The translations under genes and the position numbers were made by a program. 64,000 bases of DNA from Pleodorina starrii (Eukaryota > Chlorophyta > Chlorophyceae > Chlamydomonadales > Volvocaceae): positions 6,764,001-6,828,000 of the forward strand of contig BRXU01000001.1 of assembly GCA_030267565.1 (NCBI GenBank). Direction: 5' to 3'. The notes below the pieces were generated by a model. It made no database searches and was not told the DNA's origin. It worked only from the letters and a program-made list of their open reading frames with translations. Position 1 is the stretch's first letter. Every line of letters begins with the position of its first letter. Below, in pieces: positions 34,701 through 46,400 of the stretch.

Positions 34701-36141
34701 GTTCGACGTCGCAGACGCACCCATCACCTCGCTCCCCAGCGCCGCCGCGGCGCAGGCGGCCGTCAAGGCCGCCGCCGCCGCGGCAGCGGCGGCCGCGGCG
34801 GGCGGCGACGACTTTCAACTGCCCACGCCACAGCTGCCGCTGCCGCCGGCGGCGCCGTCGCTGTCGTCGCTGTCGTCGGGTGAGATGTCGCAGCGGCATA
34901 CGTTATCGGCGCCGCCGCCGGAGGCGGCGGACTCGGTACATTTGGACCTGGTGCCGTCGGCGTCGCTGCAGACCGCCACACTGCAGCAAATCGCGACGCT
35001 GCAAGCCAACACCGGGGCGGTCGTCAAGCGCGCGTCGCTTCGGGCGATGCCCGAAGGGCTGCTGCTGACGTCAGCGCGTCACGGCGGCGGCGCCGCCGCC
35101 CCGGCGGTGGTGGCGCCGCCGCCGGAGCTGCCGCCAATCGAGCTGGATATCCAGCCCGTGGTGGTGCGATCGCTCGCCAGCCTGCGTCTGCTTCCGACAC
35201 ACAAGCAGCAGCAGCAGCAGCAGCCGCTGGAGACGGCTCGCGGCAGCGGTCTGAGCGGCCGCAGCGGCCTCAGTGACAGCAGTATCAGCAGCAGGGGACG
35301 CAGCAGTGTCAGTTGCAAGGGCCGCGACGGCGGTGACGGTGGCGCCGCCGCCGCCGCCGCCGTCGCCGCCGCCGCCGCTGCCGCGGCGGCGGCGGTGACG
35401 GCGCCGAGCGACGACTCGGAGCCGATTCTGCAGGTAATGCGGCGCTCCGCTTCGGTGGCGTCGGCGGCGTCGAGCGGCCGCGTCTCGGATTATACGACGC
35501 ACTCGGCGCCGGCGACGGGCCCGGCGGCGGCGGCGGCCGCCGCCGGCGACGACGCCAGCGGCGCCGAGATCGCGGCCGCCAAGGATTGCACCGACGGCGG
35601 TGACGATGTGATGGAGGCGGCGATTGTCGTACAGGCCGAGGCCATCGTGCTGGCGGAGGCCGTCTCTGTGTCGTCGGCGGCGGGGCCAAAGCGCGGCGGC
35701 GCCGCCAAGGCGGGCAAGCCCGCCGGCCTCGGCGGCGGAAGCTTTGGCGGCGGCGGCGGCGGCGGCGTCCCCGCGCCGTCGTCGCTAAAGGCCCGCGCCG
35801 CCGCCGTGGCCCCAAGGTCCGGCGGCGGCGCCGTCGCCGCCAGAGGGGAGACGGGCCCCCGAGCGCGTGCGTCGATGAAGTACAGCGCCCGGCCGTCGCC
35901 CCTGGAGCTGCTGACTAAGCAGTTGCTGAGGTCGTCAGGCGGATCACAGCTGCACCTGCTCAGGTCGTCAGGCGGATCACAGCTGCAGCTGCAGCTGCAG
36001 CAGCAGCAGGTGGCCCAGGAGGTGGTGGTGGCGTCGGCCATCGCGGCGGGGGACGCGGCTGACGAGGCGGAGACGGAGGGGGAGACGGAGCGTGAGCTGG
36101 CGGCGGTGGAGGTGCCGGTGGCGGCTGCAGAGACGGCGTGA
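22696..36141 (+). CDS. OSCA/CSC1-like multi-pass membrane protein (5' end unresolved)
   Basis: Exons: 22696-22814, 23096-23132, 23886-24105, 24367-24434, 24851-24949, 25420-25470, 25830-25910, 26069-26414, 26647-26771, 27316-27376, 27753-27901, 28260-28390, 28840-28897, 29264-29358, 29641-29722, 30132-30271, 30563-30688, 30855-30960, 31226-31287, 31522-31699, 32047-32242, 32568-32695, 33177-33286, 33897-34000, 34215-34381, 34624-36141. Phases agree at all 25 junctions (4,557 bases, 1,518 aa). Residue numbers count from 22696. GVGLGLYFKVLHWLFWMMIF starts a first membrane helix (about 33-58). A lumenal loop and helix 2 (about 127-148) follow. The cytosolic part begins SDYAVIVGGLPP (RRM-like fold of CSC1 proteins) and ends APDDYRFENIS, like the APEP...N motif of OSCA. 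The core has more helices, a Cys-rich loop and LLFGSGMPLCYL (about 797-808). The last exon is a 505-aa Ala/Gly/Gln-rich tail. Family members include mechanically gated ion channels; gating or ion choice cannot be read here. TMC or anoctamin relatives are alternatives. Upstream exons or Met at 22714 may provide the start. Confidence 0.84.
24121..24246. repeat. (GGGA)n and (GT)n microsatellites in intron 3 of the OSCA-like gene
   Basis: About 100 bases of ggga units with a few aaggg interruptions (24121-24220) are followed by a short gt run (24232-24246). The tract begins 15 bases after the 5' splice site at 24106. Confidence 0.9.
24441..24497. repeat. Three 19-bp units containing the GACCCATGGGTC palindrome
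   Basis: Units at 24441, 24460 and 24479 read GACCCATGGGTCGGTGGGT, with the third changed to GACCCGGGGG. The short array begins six bases after the start of intron 4 of the OSCA-like gene. It has the same 19-bp period and the same ten-base start as the giant array at 37428-46811. Confidence 0.9.
25724..25776. repeat. (CT)n microsatellite in intron 6 of the OSCA-like gene
   Basis: A nearly perfect ct dinucleotide tract about 53 bases long, upstream of the acceptor for the exon at 25830. It lengthens the pyrimidine-rich 3' half of the intron. Confidence 0.9.
27975..28061. repeat. (GGGT)n microsatellite in intron 11 of the OSCA-like gene
   Basis: About 87 bases of gggt/ggga units in the 5' half of the intron after exon 27753-27901. 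The 3' half is dominated by ctcc runs. Confidence 0.9.
29738..29955. repeat. About eleven diverged 19-bp units in intron 15 of the OSCA-like gene
   Basis: Consecutive units of the form GACCCGTGGGTCGGTGGGT, with variants GACCCGGGGGTC, GACCTGGGGGTC and, at the end, flanks of GGTGGAC. Nearly all units are 19 bases long. The tract begins 15 bases after the exon end at 29722. It is the largest intronic relative of the giant array. Confidence 0.88.
30961..30994. repeat. (GTGG)n tract directly at a 5' splice site
   Basis: The intron following exon 30855-30960 begins with about eight copies of gtgg, so the splice donor is itself part of the microsatellite. The other end of the intron carries C-rich cacaccc sequence. 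Confidence 0.85.
33416..33645. repeat. Perfect (TGCAA)46 pentanucleotide microsatellite
   Basis: 230 bases made of 46 uninterrupted TGCAA units, inside the intron between exons 33177-33286 and 33897-34000 of the OSCA-like gene. The apparent long open frames across it on both strands simply reflect the absence of stop codons in the unit. Confidence 0.97.
35931..36000 (+). repeat. In-frame duplication in the C-terminal tail of the OSCA-like protein
   Basis: Two 33-base copies encode LLRSSGGSQLHL and LLRSSGGSQLQL, followed by a CAG/CTG-rich QLQLQQQQ stretch. This is a recent coding duplication in a low-complexity tail. Confidence 0.8.
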
Positions 36142-37427
36142 AGGAGAGCTGCGGGGGGCCACGTTGGGGGTCCTCAGCGGCGGGCGTTTATGTAGGGGTT
36201 GGCTACGGGTACCTTGAGGGCGCCTGTGCAGTACAGATGCCGTACATATGCGGTGAAGGGCCCTGGAGGTTGGGTGGCCGGAGTGTGGGGGTTGGGAGGC
36301 GTTTGTTTGGATGCAGGCGGTGGGCACGGGCTAGGGTAGGGTAGGGTAGGGCCGGGCGGGGTACGTACACGATGGCGGCTTTCGTGCGATGTACTGCCGT
36401 ACTGCTGCTGGCCAGGTTGGTTGTTCACGATGCCGCCGCTGCGACAAGCGCGCAGTGTGCATGTGTTCTTTTGTCGTACATGTATGGATGTAGCCGCTTG
36501 CCAGCGGGATTTTCTTCTCTCTCTCTCTTACCTGCTTTCTTTCCGCTCCCTCTTTTGAATACGAGCGTGCGGGCGGTCGGCGCCTTCTCCCACCGCACAG
36601 TATCTCTTTTTTTAGACATGTTTGCAAGTTTGTACCCTAATGGCAGAGGGAGTGTGGGCTCTCCGCCTAGGGCCATAATTCCGATGTGAGGTGGACACCG
36701 ACCGTGATTCTGTACGATATTGAGATGCTGATGTACAATGGTACGGCACGTTGGTGGTCTCCCTGTTGCCCGAGTGATTGCTTCTTATTAGTCATTACCC
36801 TAGCTTGCTGCCCCGCCCCTCTGAAATCATTCGCGATTTGGCGGCGATGTAGCAGATGCTGTCGAAGCTTCTCTGGCACGACAATAATGCTGTGTGACTT
36901 GATCGGTACGTGTGCGTGCGTGTGTCGCCATTTCCTAGTTTTCTAGTCGCCGAACGAATTAGCGGCGAGGGTGCACGGTGGTTGGTTTGACCGTCCTGGC
37001 CAGCACGGGCCCCGAATCTCTGGGGAGCGGAAATGCCCATAGGAGTGTCTGGCATAGTGGCTGCACAACAGGGCTTGGAATCGGGCCTGCTCCAATTGCC
37101 TCTGCGGCTTTTAGGCGTGTGCACGGAGGAGACTAGCTTGCGCGCCCGATGAGATGCTGTGGGTCCGGCTTTACGCCGTGTCCCTTCTCCTGGAACCCAT
37201 TCCTCCATACCTGGATGTTCCGTGCATTCTTCCGTACTTAAGGGTGGGTGTTCGATAAGCGTGCGGGCCCAGATTGTAACCCTGGCAACTGTCAAACACG
37301 GCTGGACTATAGGCGGCACCGTCCCGTGGGTCATGACGTCAGCAACCTTCATAACCTGCCACAAGCGACGAGCCGAGAAACGCAGCTGTGACCGCGGCCT
37401 ATCCCTGTCGTACGGGCAAGCCCCCCT
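36142..37427. other. 3' flank of the OSCA-like gene up to the giant array
   Basis: No gene is seen. A TGTAA at 37275-37279 could be the polyadenylation signal of the OSCA-like gene, which would give a 3' UTR of about 1.1 kb, but this is weak. Short gggta runs occur near 36330-36350. The sequence changes abruptly into the 19-bp array at about 37428. Confidence 0.45.
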
Positions 37428-40400
37428 GCCTCGACCCATGGGCCCAGCCTCGACCCATGGGCCCAGCCTCGACCCACTAGCCCAGCCTCGACCCACTAGC
37501 CCAGCCTCGACCCATGGGCCCAGCCTCGACCCATGGGCCCAGCCTCGACGCATGGGCCCAGCCTCGACCCATGGGCCCAGCCTCGACCCATGGGCCCAGC
37601 CTCGACCCATGGGCTCAGCCTCGACCCATGGGCCCAGCCTCGACCCACGGGCCCAGCCTCGGCCCATGGGCCCAGCCTCGACCCATGGGCCCAGCCTTTA
37701 CCCATGGGCCCAGCCTCGACCCATGGACCCAGCCTCGACCCATGGGCCCAGCCTCGACCCATGGGCCCAGCCTCGACCCATGGGCCCAGCCTCGACCCAT
37801 GGGCTCAGCCTCGACCCATGGGCCCAGCCTCGACCCACGGGCCCAGCCTCGGCCCATGGGCCCAGGCTCGACCCATGGGCCCAGCCTCGACCCATGGGCC
37901 CAGCCTCGACCCACTAGCCCAGCCTCGACCCATGGGCCCAGCCTCGACCCATGGGCCCAGCCTCGACCCATGGGCCCAGCCTCGACGCATGGGCCCAGCC
38001 TCGACCCATGGGCCCAGCCTCGACCCATGGGCCCAGCCTCGACCCATGGGCTCAGCCTCGACCCATGGGCCCAGCCTCGACCCACGGGCCCAGCCTCGGC
38101 CCATGGGCCCAGCCTCGACCCATGGGCCCAGCCTCGACCCATGGGCCCAGCCTCGACCCATGGGCTCAGCCTCGACCCATGGGCCCAGCCTCGACCCACG
38201 GGCCCAGCCTCGGCCCATGGGCCCAGGCTCGACCCATGGGCCCAGCCTCGACCCATGGGCCCAGCCTCGACCCACTAGCCCAGCCTCGACCCATGGGCCC
38301 AGCCTCGACCCATGGGCCCAGCCTCGACCCATGGGCCCAGCCTCGACGCATGGGCCCAGCCTCGACCCATGGGCCCAGCCTCGACCCATGGGCCCAGCCT
38401 CGACCCATGGGCTCAGCCTCGACCCATGGGCCCAGCCTCGACCCACGGGCCCAGCCTCGGCCCATGGGCCCAGCCTCGACCCATGGGCCCAGCCTTTACC
38501 CATGGGCCCAGCCTCGACCCATGGACCCAGCCTCGACCCATGGGCCCAGCCTCGACCCATGGGCCCAGCCTCGACCCATGGGCCCAGCCTCGACCCATGG
38601 ACCCAGCCTCGACCCATGGGCCCAGCCTCGACCCATGGGCCCAGCCTCGACCCATGGGCCCAGCCTCGACCCATGGGCCCAGCCACGGCCCATGGGCCCA
38701 GCCCCGACCCATGGGCCCTGCCTCGACCCATGGGCCCAGCCTCGACCCATGGGCTCAGCCTCGACCCATGGGCCCAGCCTCGACCCATGGGCCCAGCCTC
38801 GACCCATGGGCCCAGCCACGGCCCATGGGCCCAGCCCCGACCCATGGGCCCTGCCTCAACCCATGGGCCCAGCCTCGACCCATGGGCTCAGCCTCGACCC
38901 ATGGGCCCAGCCTCGACCCATGGGCCCAGCCTCGACCCATGGGCCCAGGCTCGACCCATAGACCCAGCCTCGACCCACTAGCCCAGCCACGGCCCATGGG
39001 CCCAGCCTCGACCCATGGACCCAGCCTCGACCCATGGGCCCAGCCTCGACCCATGGGCCCAGCCTCGACCCATGGGCCCAGCCTCGACCCATGGGCTCAG
39101 CCTCGACCCATGGGCCCAGCCTCGACCCACGGGCCCAGCCTCGGCCCATGGGCCCAGGCTCGACCCATGGGCCCAGCCTCGACCCATGGGCCCAGCCTCG
39201 ACCCACTCGCCCAGCCTCGACCCATGGGCCCAGCCTCGACCCATGGGCCCAGCCTTTACCCATGGGCCCAGCCTCGACCCATGGACCCAGCCTCGACCCA
39301 TGGGCCCAGCCTCGACCCATGGGCCCAGCCTCGACCCATGGGCCCAGCCTCGACCCATGGGCCCAGCCACGGCCCATGGGCCCAGCCCCGACCCATGGGC
39401 CCTGCCTCGACCCATGGGCCCAGCCTCGACCCATGGGCTCAGCCTCGACCCATGGGCCCAGCCTCGACCCATGGGCCCAGCCTCGACCCATGGGCCCAGC
39501 CACGGCCCATGGGCCCAGCCCCGACCCATGGGCCCTGCCTCAACCCATGGGCCCAGCCTCGACCCATGGGCTCAGCCTCGACCCATGGGCCCAGCCTCGA
39601 CCCATGGGCCCAGCCTCGACCCATGGGCCCAGGCTCGACCCATGGACCCAGCCTCGACCCACTAGCCCAGCCACGGCCCATGGGCCCAGCCTCGACCCAT
39701 GGGCCCTGCCTCGACCCATGGGCCCAGCCTCGACCCATGGGCCCTGCCTCGACCCATGGGCCCAGCCTCGACCCATGGGCCCAGCCTCGACCTATGGGCC
39801 CAGCCTCGACCCTTGGGCCCAGGCTCGACCCATGGGCCCAGCCTCGACCCATGGGCCCAGCCTCGACCCATGGGCCCAGCCTCGACGCATGGGCCCAGCC
39901 TCGACCCATGGGCCCAGCCTCGACCCATGGGCCCAGCCTCGACCCATGGGCCCAGCCTCGACCCATGGGCCCAGCCTTGACCCACGGGCCCAGCCTCGAC
40001 CCATGGGCACAGCCTCGACCCATGGGCCCAGCCTCGACCCATGGGCCCAGCCTCGACCCACGGGCCCAGCCTCGACCCATGGGCCCAGCCTCGACCCATG
40101 GGCCCAGCCTCGACCCATGGGCCCAGCCTCGACCCATGGGCACAGCCTCGACCATGGGCCCAGCCTCGACCCATGGGCCCAGCCTCGACCCATGGGCCCA
40201 GCCTCGACCCATGGGCCCAGGCTCGACCCATGGGCCCAGCCTCGACCCACTAGCCCAGCCACGGCCCATGGGCCCAGCCTCGACCCATGGGCCCTGCCTC
40301 GACCCATGGGCCCAGCCTCGACCCATGGGCCCAGCCTCGACCCATGGGCCCAGCCTCGACCCATGGGCCCAGCCACGGCCCATGGGCCCAGCCCCGACCC

Positions 40401-43400
40401 ATGGGCCCTGCCTCGACCCATGGGCCCAGCCTCGACCCATGGGCTCAGCCTCGACCCATGGGCCCAGCCTCGACCCATGGGCCCAGCCTCGACCCATGGG
40501 CCCAGCCTCGACCCATGGGCCCAGCCTCGACCCATGGGCCCAGCCTCGACCCATGGGCCCAGCCTCGACCCATGGGCCCAGGCTCGACCCATGGGCCCAG
40601 CCTCGACCCACTAGCCCAGCCACGGCCCATGGGCCCAGCCTCGACCCATGGGCCCAGCCTCGACCCATGGGCCCAGCCTCGACCTATGGGCCCAGCGTCG
40701 ACCCTTGGGCCCAGGCTCGACCCATGGGCCCAGCCTCGACCCATGGGCCCAGCCTCGACGCATGGGCCCAGCCTCGACCCATGGGCCCAGCCTCGACCCA
40801 TGGGCCCAGCCTCGACCCATGGGCCCAGCCTCGACCCATGGGCCCAGCCTCGACCCATGGGCCCAGCCTCGACCCATGGGCCCAGCCTCGACCCATGGGC
40901 CCAGCCTTTACCCATGGGCCCAGCCTTTACCCATGGGCCCAGCCTCGACCCATGGACCCAGCCTCGACCCATGGGCCCAGCCTCGACCCATGGGCCCAGC
41001 CTCGACCCATGGGCCCAGCCTCGACCCATGGGCCCAGCCTCGACCCATGGGCCCAGCCTCGACCATGGGCCCAGCCTCGACCCATGGGCCCAGCCACGGC
41101 CCATGGGCCCAGCCCCGACCCATGGGCCCTGCCTCAACCCATGGGCCCAGCCTCGACCCATGGGCTCAGCCTCGACCCATGGGCCCAGCCTCGACCTATG
41201 GGCCCAGCCTCGACCCTTGGGCCCAGGCTCGACCCATGGGCCCAGCCTCGACCCATGGGCCCAGCCTCGACCCATGGGCCAAGCCTCGACGCATGGGCCC
41301 AGCCTCGACCCATGGGCCCAGCCTCGACCCATGGGCCCAGCCTCAACCCATGTGCCCAGCCTCGACCCATGGGCCCAGCCTCGACCCACGGGCCCAGCCT
41401 CGACCCATGAGCCCAGCCTCGACCCATGGGCCCAGCCTCGACCCATGGGCCCAGCCTCGACCCACGGGCCCAGCCTCGACCCATGGGCCCAGCCTCGACC
41501 CATGGGCCCAGCCCCGACCCATGGGCCCAGCCTCGACCCATGGGCCCAGCCTCGACCCATGGGCCCAGCCTCGACCCATGGGCCCAGCCTCGACCCATGG
41601 GCCCAGCCTCGACCCATGGGCCCAGGCTCGACCCATGGGCCCAGCCTTTACCCATGGGCCCAGCCTCGACCCATGGACCCAACCTCGACCCATGGGCCCA
41701 GCCTCGACCCATGGGCCCAGCCTCGACCCATGGGCCCAGCCTCGACCCATGGGCCCAGCCACGGCCCATGGGCCCAGCCCCGACCCATGGGCCCTGCCTC
41801 GACCCATGGGCCCAGCCTCGACCCATGGGCTCAGCCTCGACCCATGGGCCCAGCCTCGACCCATGGGCCCAGCCTCGACCCATGGGCCCAGCCACGGCCC
41901 ATGGGCCCAGCCCCGACCCATGGGCCCTGCCTCAACCCATGGGCCCAGCCTCGACCCATGGGCTCAGCCTCGACCCATGGGCCCAGCCTCGACCCATGGG
42001 CCCAGCCTCGACCCATGGGCCCAGGCTCGACCCATGGACCCAGCCTCGACCCACTAGCCCAGCCACGGCCCATGGGCCCAGCCTCGACCCATGGGCCCTG
42101 CCTCGACCCATGGGCCCAGCCTCGACCCATGGGCCCTGCCTCGACCCATGGGCCCAGCCTCGACCCATGGGCCCAGCCTCGACCTATGGGCCCAGCCTCG
42201 ACCCTTGGGCCCAGGCTCGACCCATGGGCCCAGCCTCGACCCATGGGCCCAGCCTCGACCCATGGGCCCAGCCTCGACGCATGGGCCCAGCCTCGACCCA
42301 TGGGCCCAGCCTCGACCCATGGGCCCAGCCTCGACCCATGGGCCCAGCCTCGACCCATGGGCCCAGCCTTGACCCACGGGCCCAGCCTCGACCCATGGGC
42401 TCAGCCTCGACCCATGGGCCCAGCCTCGACCATGGGCCCAGCCTCGACCCATGGGCCCAGCCTCGACCCATGGGCCCAGCCTCGACCCATGGGCCCAGCC
42501 TCGACCCATGGGCCCAGCCTTGACCCACGGGCCCAGCCTCGACCCATGGGCCCAGCCTCGACCCATGGGCCCAGCCTCGACCATGGGCCCAGCCTCGACC
42601 CATGGGCCCAGCCTCGACCCATGGGCCCAGCCTCGACCCATGGGCCCAGGCTCGACCCATGGGCCCAGCCTCGACCCACTAGCCCAGCCACGGCCCATGG
42701 GCCCAGCCTCGACCCATGGGCCCTGCCTCGACCCATGGGCCCAGCCTCGACCCATGGGCCCAGCCTCGACCCATGGGCCCAGCCTCGACCCATGGGCCCA
42801 GCCACGGCCCATGGGCCCAGCCCCGACCCATGGGCCCTGCCTCGACCCATGGGCCCAGCCTCGACCCATGGGCTCAGCCTCGACCCATGGGCCCAGCCTC
42901 GACCCATGGGCCCAGCCTCGACCCATGGGCCCAGCCTCGACCCATGGGCCCAGCCTCGACCCATGGGCCCAGCCTCGACCCATGGGCCCAGCCTCGACCC
43001 ATGGGCCCAGGCTCGACCCATGGGCCCAGCCTCGACCCACTAGCCCAGCCACGGCCCATGGGCCCAGCCTCGACCCATGGGCCCAGCCTCGACCCATGGG
43101 CCCAGCCTCGACCTATGGGCCCAGCGTCGACCCTTGGGCCCAGGCTCGACCCATGGGCCCAGCCTCGACCCATGGGCCCAGCCTCGACGCATGGGCCCAG
43201 CCTCGACCCATGGGCCCAGCCTCGACCCATGGGCCCAGCCTCGACCCATGGGCCCAGCCTCGACCCATGGGCCCAGCCTCGACCCATGGGCCCAGCCTCG
43301 ACCCATGGGCCCAGCCTCGACCCATGGGCCCAGCCTTTACCCATGGGCCCAGCCTTTACCCATGGGCCCAGCCTCGACCCATGGACCCAGCCTCGACCCA

Positions 43401-46400
43401 TGGGCCCAGCCTCGACCCATGGGCCCAGCCTCGACCCATGTGCCCAGCCTCGACCCATGGGCCCAGCCTCGACCCACGGGCCCAGCCTCGACCCATGAGC
43501 CCAGCCTCGACCCATGGGCCCAGCCTCGACCCATGGGCCCAGCCTCGACCCACGGGCCCAGCCTCGACCCATGGGCCCAGCCTCGACCCATGGGCCCAGC
43601 CCCGACCCATGGGCCCAGCCTCGACCCATGGGCCCAGCCTCGACCCATGGGCCCAGCCTCGACCCATGGGCCCAGCCTCGACCCATGGGCCCAGCCTCGA
43701 CCCATGGGCCCAGGCTCGACCCATGGGCCCAGCCTTTACCCATGGGCCCAGCCTCGACCCATGGACCCAACCTCGACCCATGGGCCCAGCCTCGACCCAT
43801 GGGCCCAGCCTCGACCCATGGGCCCAGCCTCGACCCATGGGCCCAGCCACGGCCCATGGGCCCAGCCCCGACCCATGGGCCCTGCCTCGACCCATGGGCC
43901 CAGCCTCGACCCATGGGCTCAGCCTCGACCCATGGGCCCAGCCTCGACCCATGGGCCCAGCCTCGACCCATGGGCCCAGCCACGGCCCATGGGCCCAGCC
44001 CCGACCCATGGGCCCTGCCTCAACCCATGGGCCCAGCCTCGACCCATGGGCTCAGCCTCGACCCATGGGCCCAGCCTCGACCCATGGGCCCAGCCTCGAC
44101 CCATGGGCCCAGGCTCGACCCATGGACCCAGCCTCGACCCACTAGCCCAGCCACGGCCCATGGGCCCAGCCTCGACCCATGGGCCCTGCCTCGACCCATG
44201 GGCCCAGCCTCGACCCATGGGCCCTGCCTCGACCCATGGGCCCAGCCTCGACCCATGGGCCCAGCCTCGACCTATGGGCCCAGCCTCGACCCTTGGGCCC
44301 AGGCTCGACCCATGGGCCCAGCCTCGACCCATGGGCCCAGCCTCGACCCATGGGCCCAGCCTCGACGCATGGGCCCAGCCTCGACCCATGGGCCCAGCCT
44401 CGACCCATGGGCCCAGCCTCGACCCATGGGCCCAGCCTCGACCCATGGGCCCAGCCTGGACCCACGGGCCCAGCCTCGACCCATGGGCTCAGCCTCGACC
44501 CATGGGCCCAGCCTCGACCCATGGGCCCAGCCTCGACCCACGGGCCCAGCCTCGACCCATGGGCCCAGCCTCGACCCATGGGCCCAGCCTCGACCCATGG
44601 GCCCAGCCTCGACCCATGGGCCCAGCCTCGACCATGGGCCCAGCCTCGACCCATGGGCCCAGCCTCGACCCATGGGCCCAGCCTCGACCCATGGGCCCAG
44701 GCTCGACCCATGGGCCCAGCCTCGACCCACTAGCCCAGCCACGGCCCATGGGCCCAGCCTCGACCCATGGGCCCTGCCTCGACCCATGGGCCCAGCCTCG
44801 ACCCATGGGCCCAGCCTCGACCCATGGGCCCAGCCTCGACCCATGGGCCCAGCCACGGCCCATGGGCCCAGCCCCGACCCATGGGCCCTGCCTCGACCCA
44901 TGGGCCCAGCCTCGACCCATGGGCTCAGCCTCGACCCATGGGCCCAGCCTCGACCCATGGGCCCAGCCTCGACCCATGGGCCCAGCCTCGACCCATGGGC
45001 CCAGCCTCGACCCATGGGCCCAGGCTCGACCCATGGGCCCAGCCTCGACCCACTAGCCCAGCCACGGCCCATGGGCCCAGCCTCGACCCATGGGCCCAGC
45101 CTCGACCCATGGGCCCAGCCTCGACCTATGGGCCCAGCGTCGACCCTTGGGCCCAGGCTCGACCCATGGGCCCAGCCTCGACCCATGGGCCCAGCCTCGA
45201 CGCATGGGCCCAGCCTCGACCCATGGGCCCAGCCTCGACCCATGGGCCCAGCCTCGACCCATGGGCCCAGCCTCGACCCATGGGCCCAGCCTCGACCCAT
45301 GGGCCCAGCCTCGACCCATGGGCCCAGCCTCGACCCATGGGCCCAGCCTTTACCCATGGGCCCAGCCTTTACCCATGGGCCCAGCCTCGACCCATGGACC
45401 CAGCCTCGACCCATGGGCCCAGCCTCGACCCATGGGCCCAGCCTCGACCCATGGGCCCAGCCTCGACCCATGGGCCCAGCCTCGACCCATGGGCCCAGCC
45501 TCGACCATGGGCCCAGCCTCGACCCATGGGCCCAGCCACGGCCCATGGGCCCAGCCCCGACCCATGGGCCCTGCCTCAACCCATGGGCCCAGCCTCGACC
45601 CATGGGCTCAGCCTCGACCCATGGGCCCAGCCTCGACCTATGGGCCCAGCCTCGACCCTTGGGCCCAGGCTCGACCCATGGGCCCAGCCTCGACCCATGG
45701 GCCCAGCCTCGACCCATGGGCCAAGCCTCGACGCATGGGCCCAGCCTCGACCCATGGGCCCAGCCTCGACCCATGGGCCCAGCCTCGACCCATGGGCCCA
45801 GCCTCGACCCATGGGCCCAGCCTCGACCCACGGGCCCAGCCTCGACCCATGAGCCCAGCCTCGACCCATGGGCCCAGCCTCGACCCATGGGCCCAGCCTC
45901 GACCCACGGGCCCAGCCTCGACCCATGGGCCCAGCCTCGACCCATGGGCCCAGCCCCGACCCATGGGCCCAGCCTCGACCCATGGGCCCAGCCTCGACCC
46001 ATGGGCCCAGCCTCGACCCATGGGCCCAGCCTCGACCCATGGGCCCAGCCTCGACCCATGGGCCCAGGCTCGACCCATGGGCCCAGCCTCGACCCACTAG
46101 CCCAGCCACGGCCCATGGGCCCAGCCTCGACCCATGGGCCCTGCCTCGACCCATGGGCCCAGCCTCGACCCATGGGCTCAGCCTCGACCCATGGGCCCAC
46201 CCTCGACCCATGGGCCCAGCCTCGACCCATGGGCCCACCCTCGACCCATGGGCCCAGCCTCGACCCATGGGCCCAGCCTCGACCCACGGGCCCAGCCTCG
46301 GCCCATGAGCTCAGCCTCGACCCATGGGCCCAGCCTCGACCCATGGGCCCAGCCTCGACCCATGGGCCCAGCCTCGACCCATGGGCCCAGCCTCAACCCA

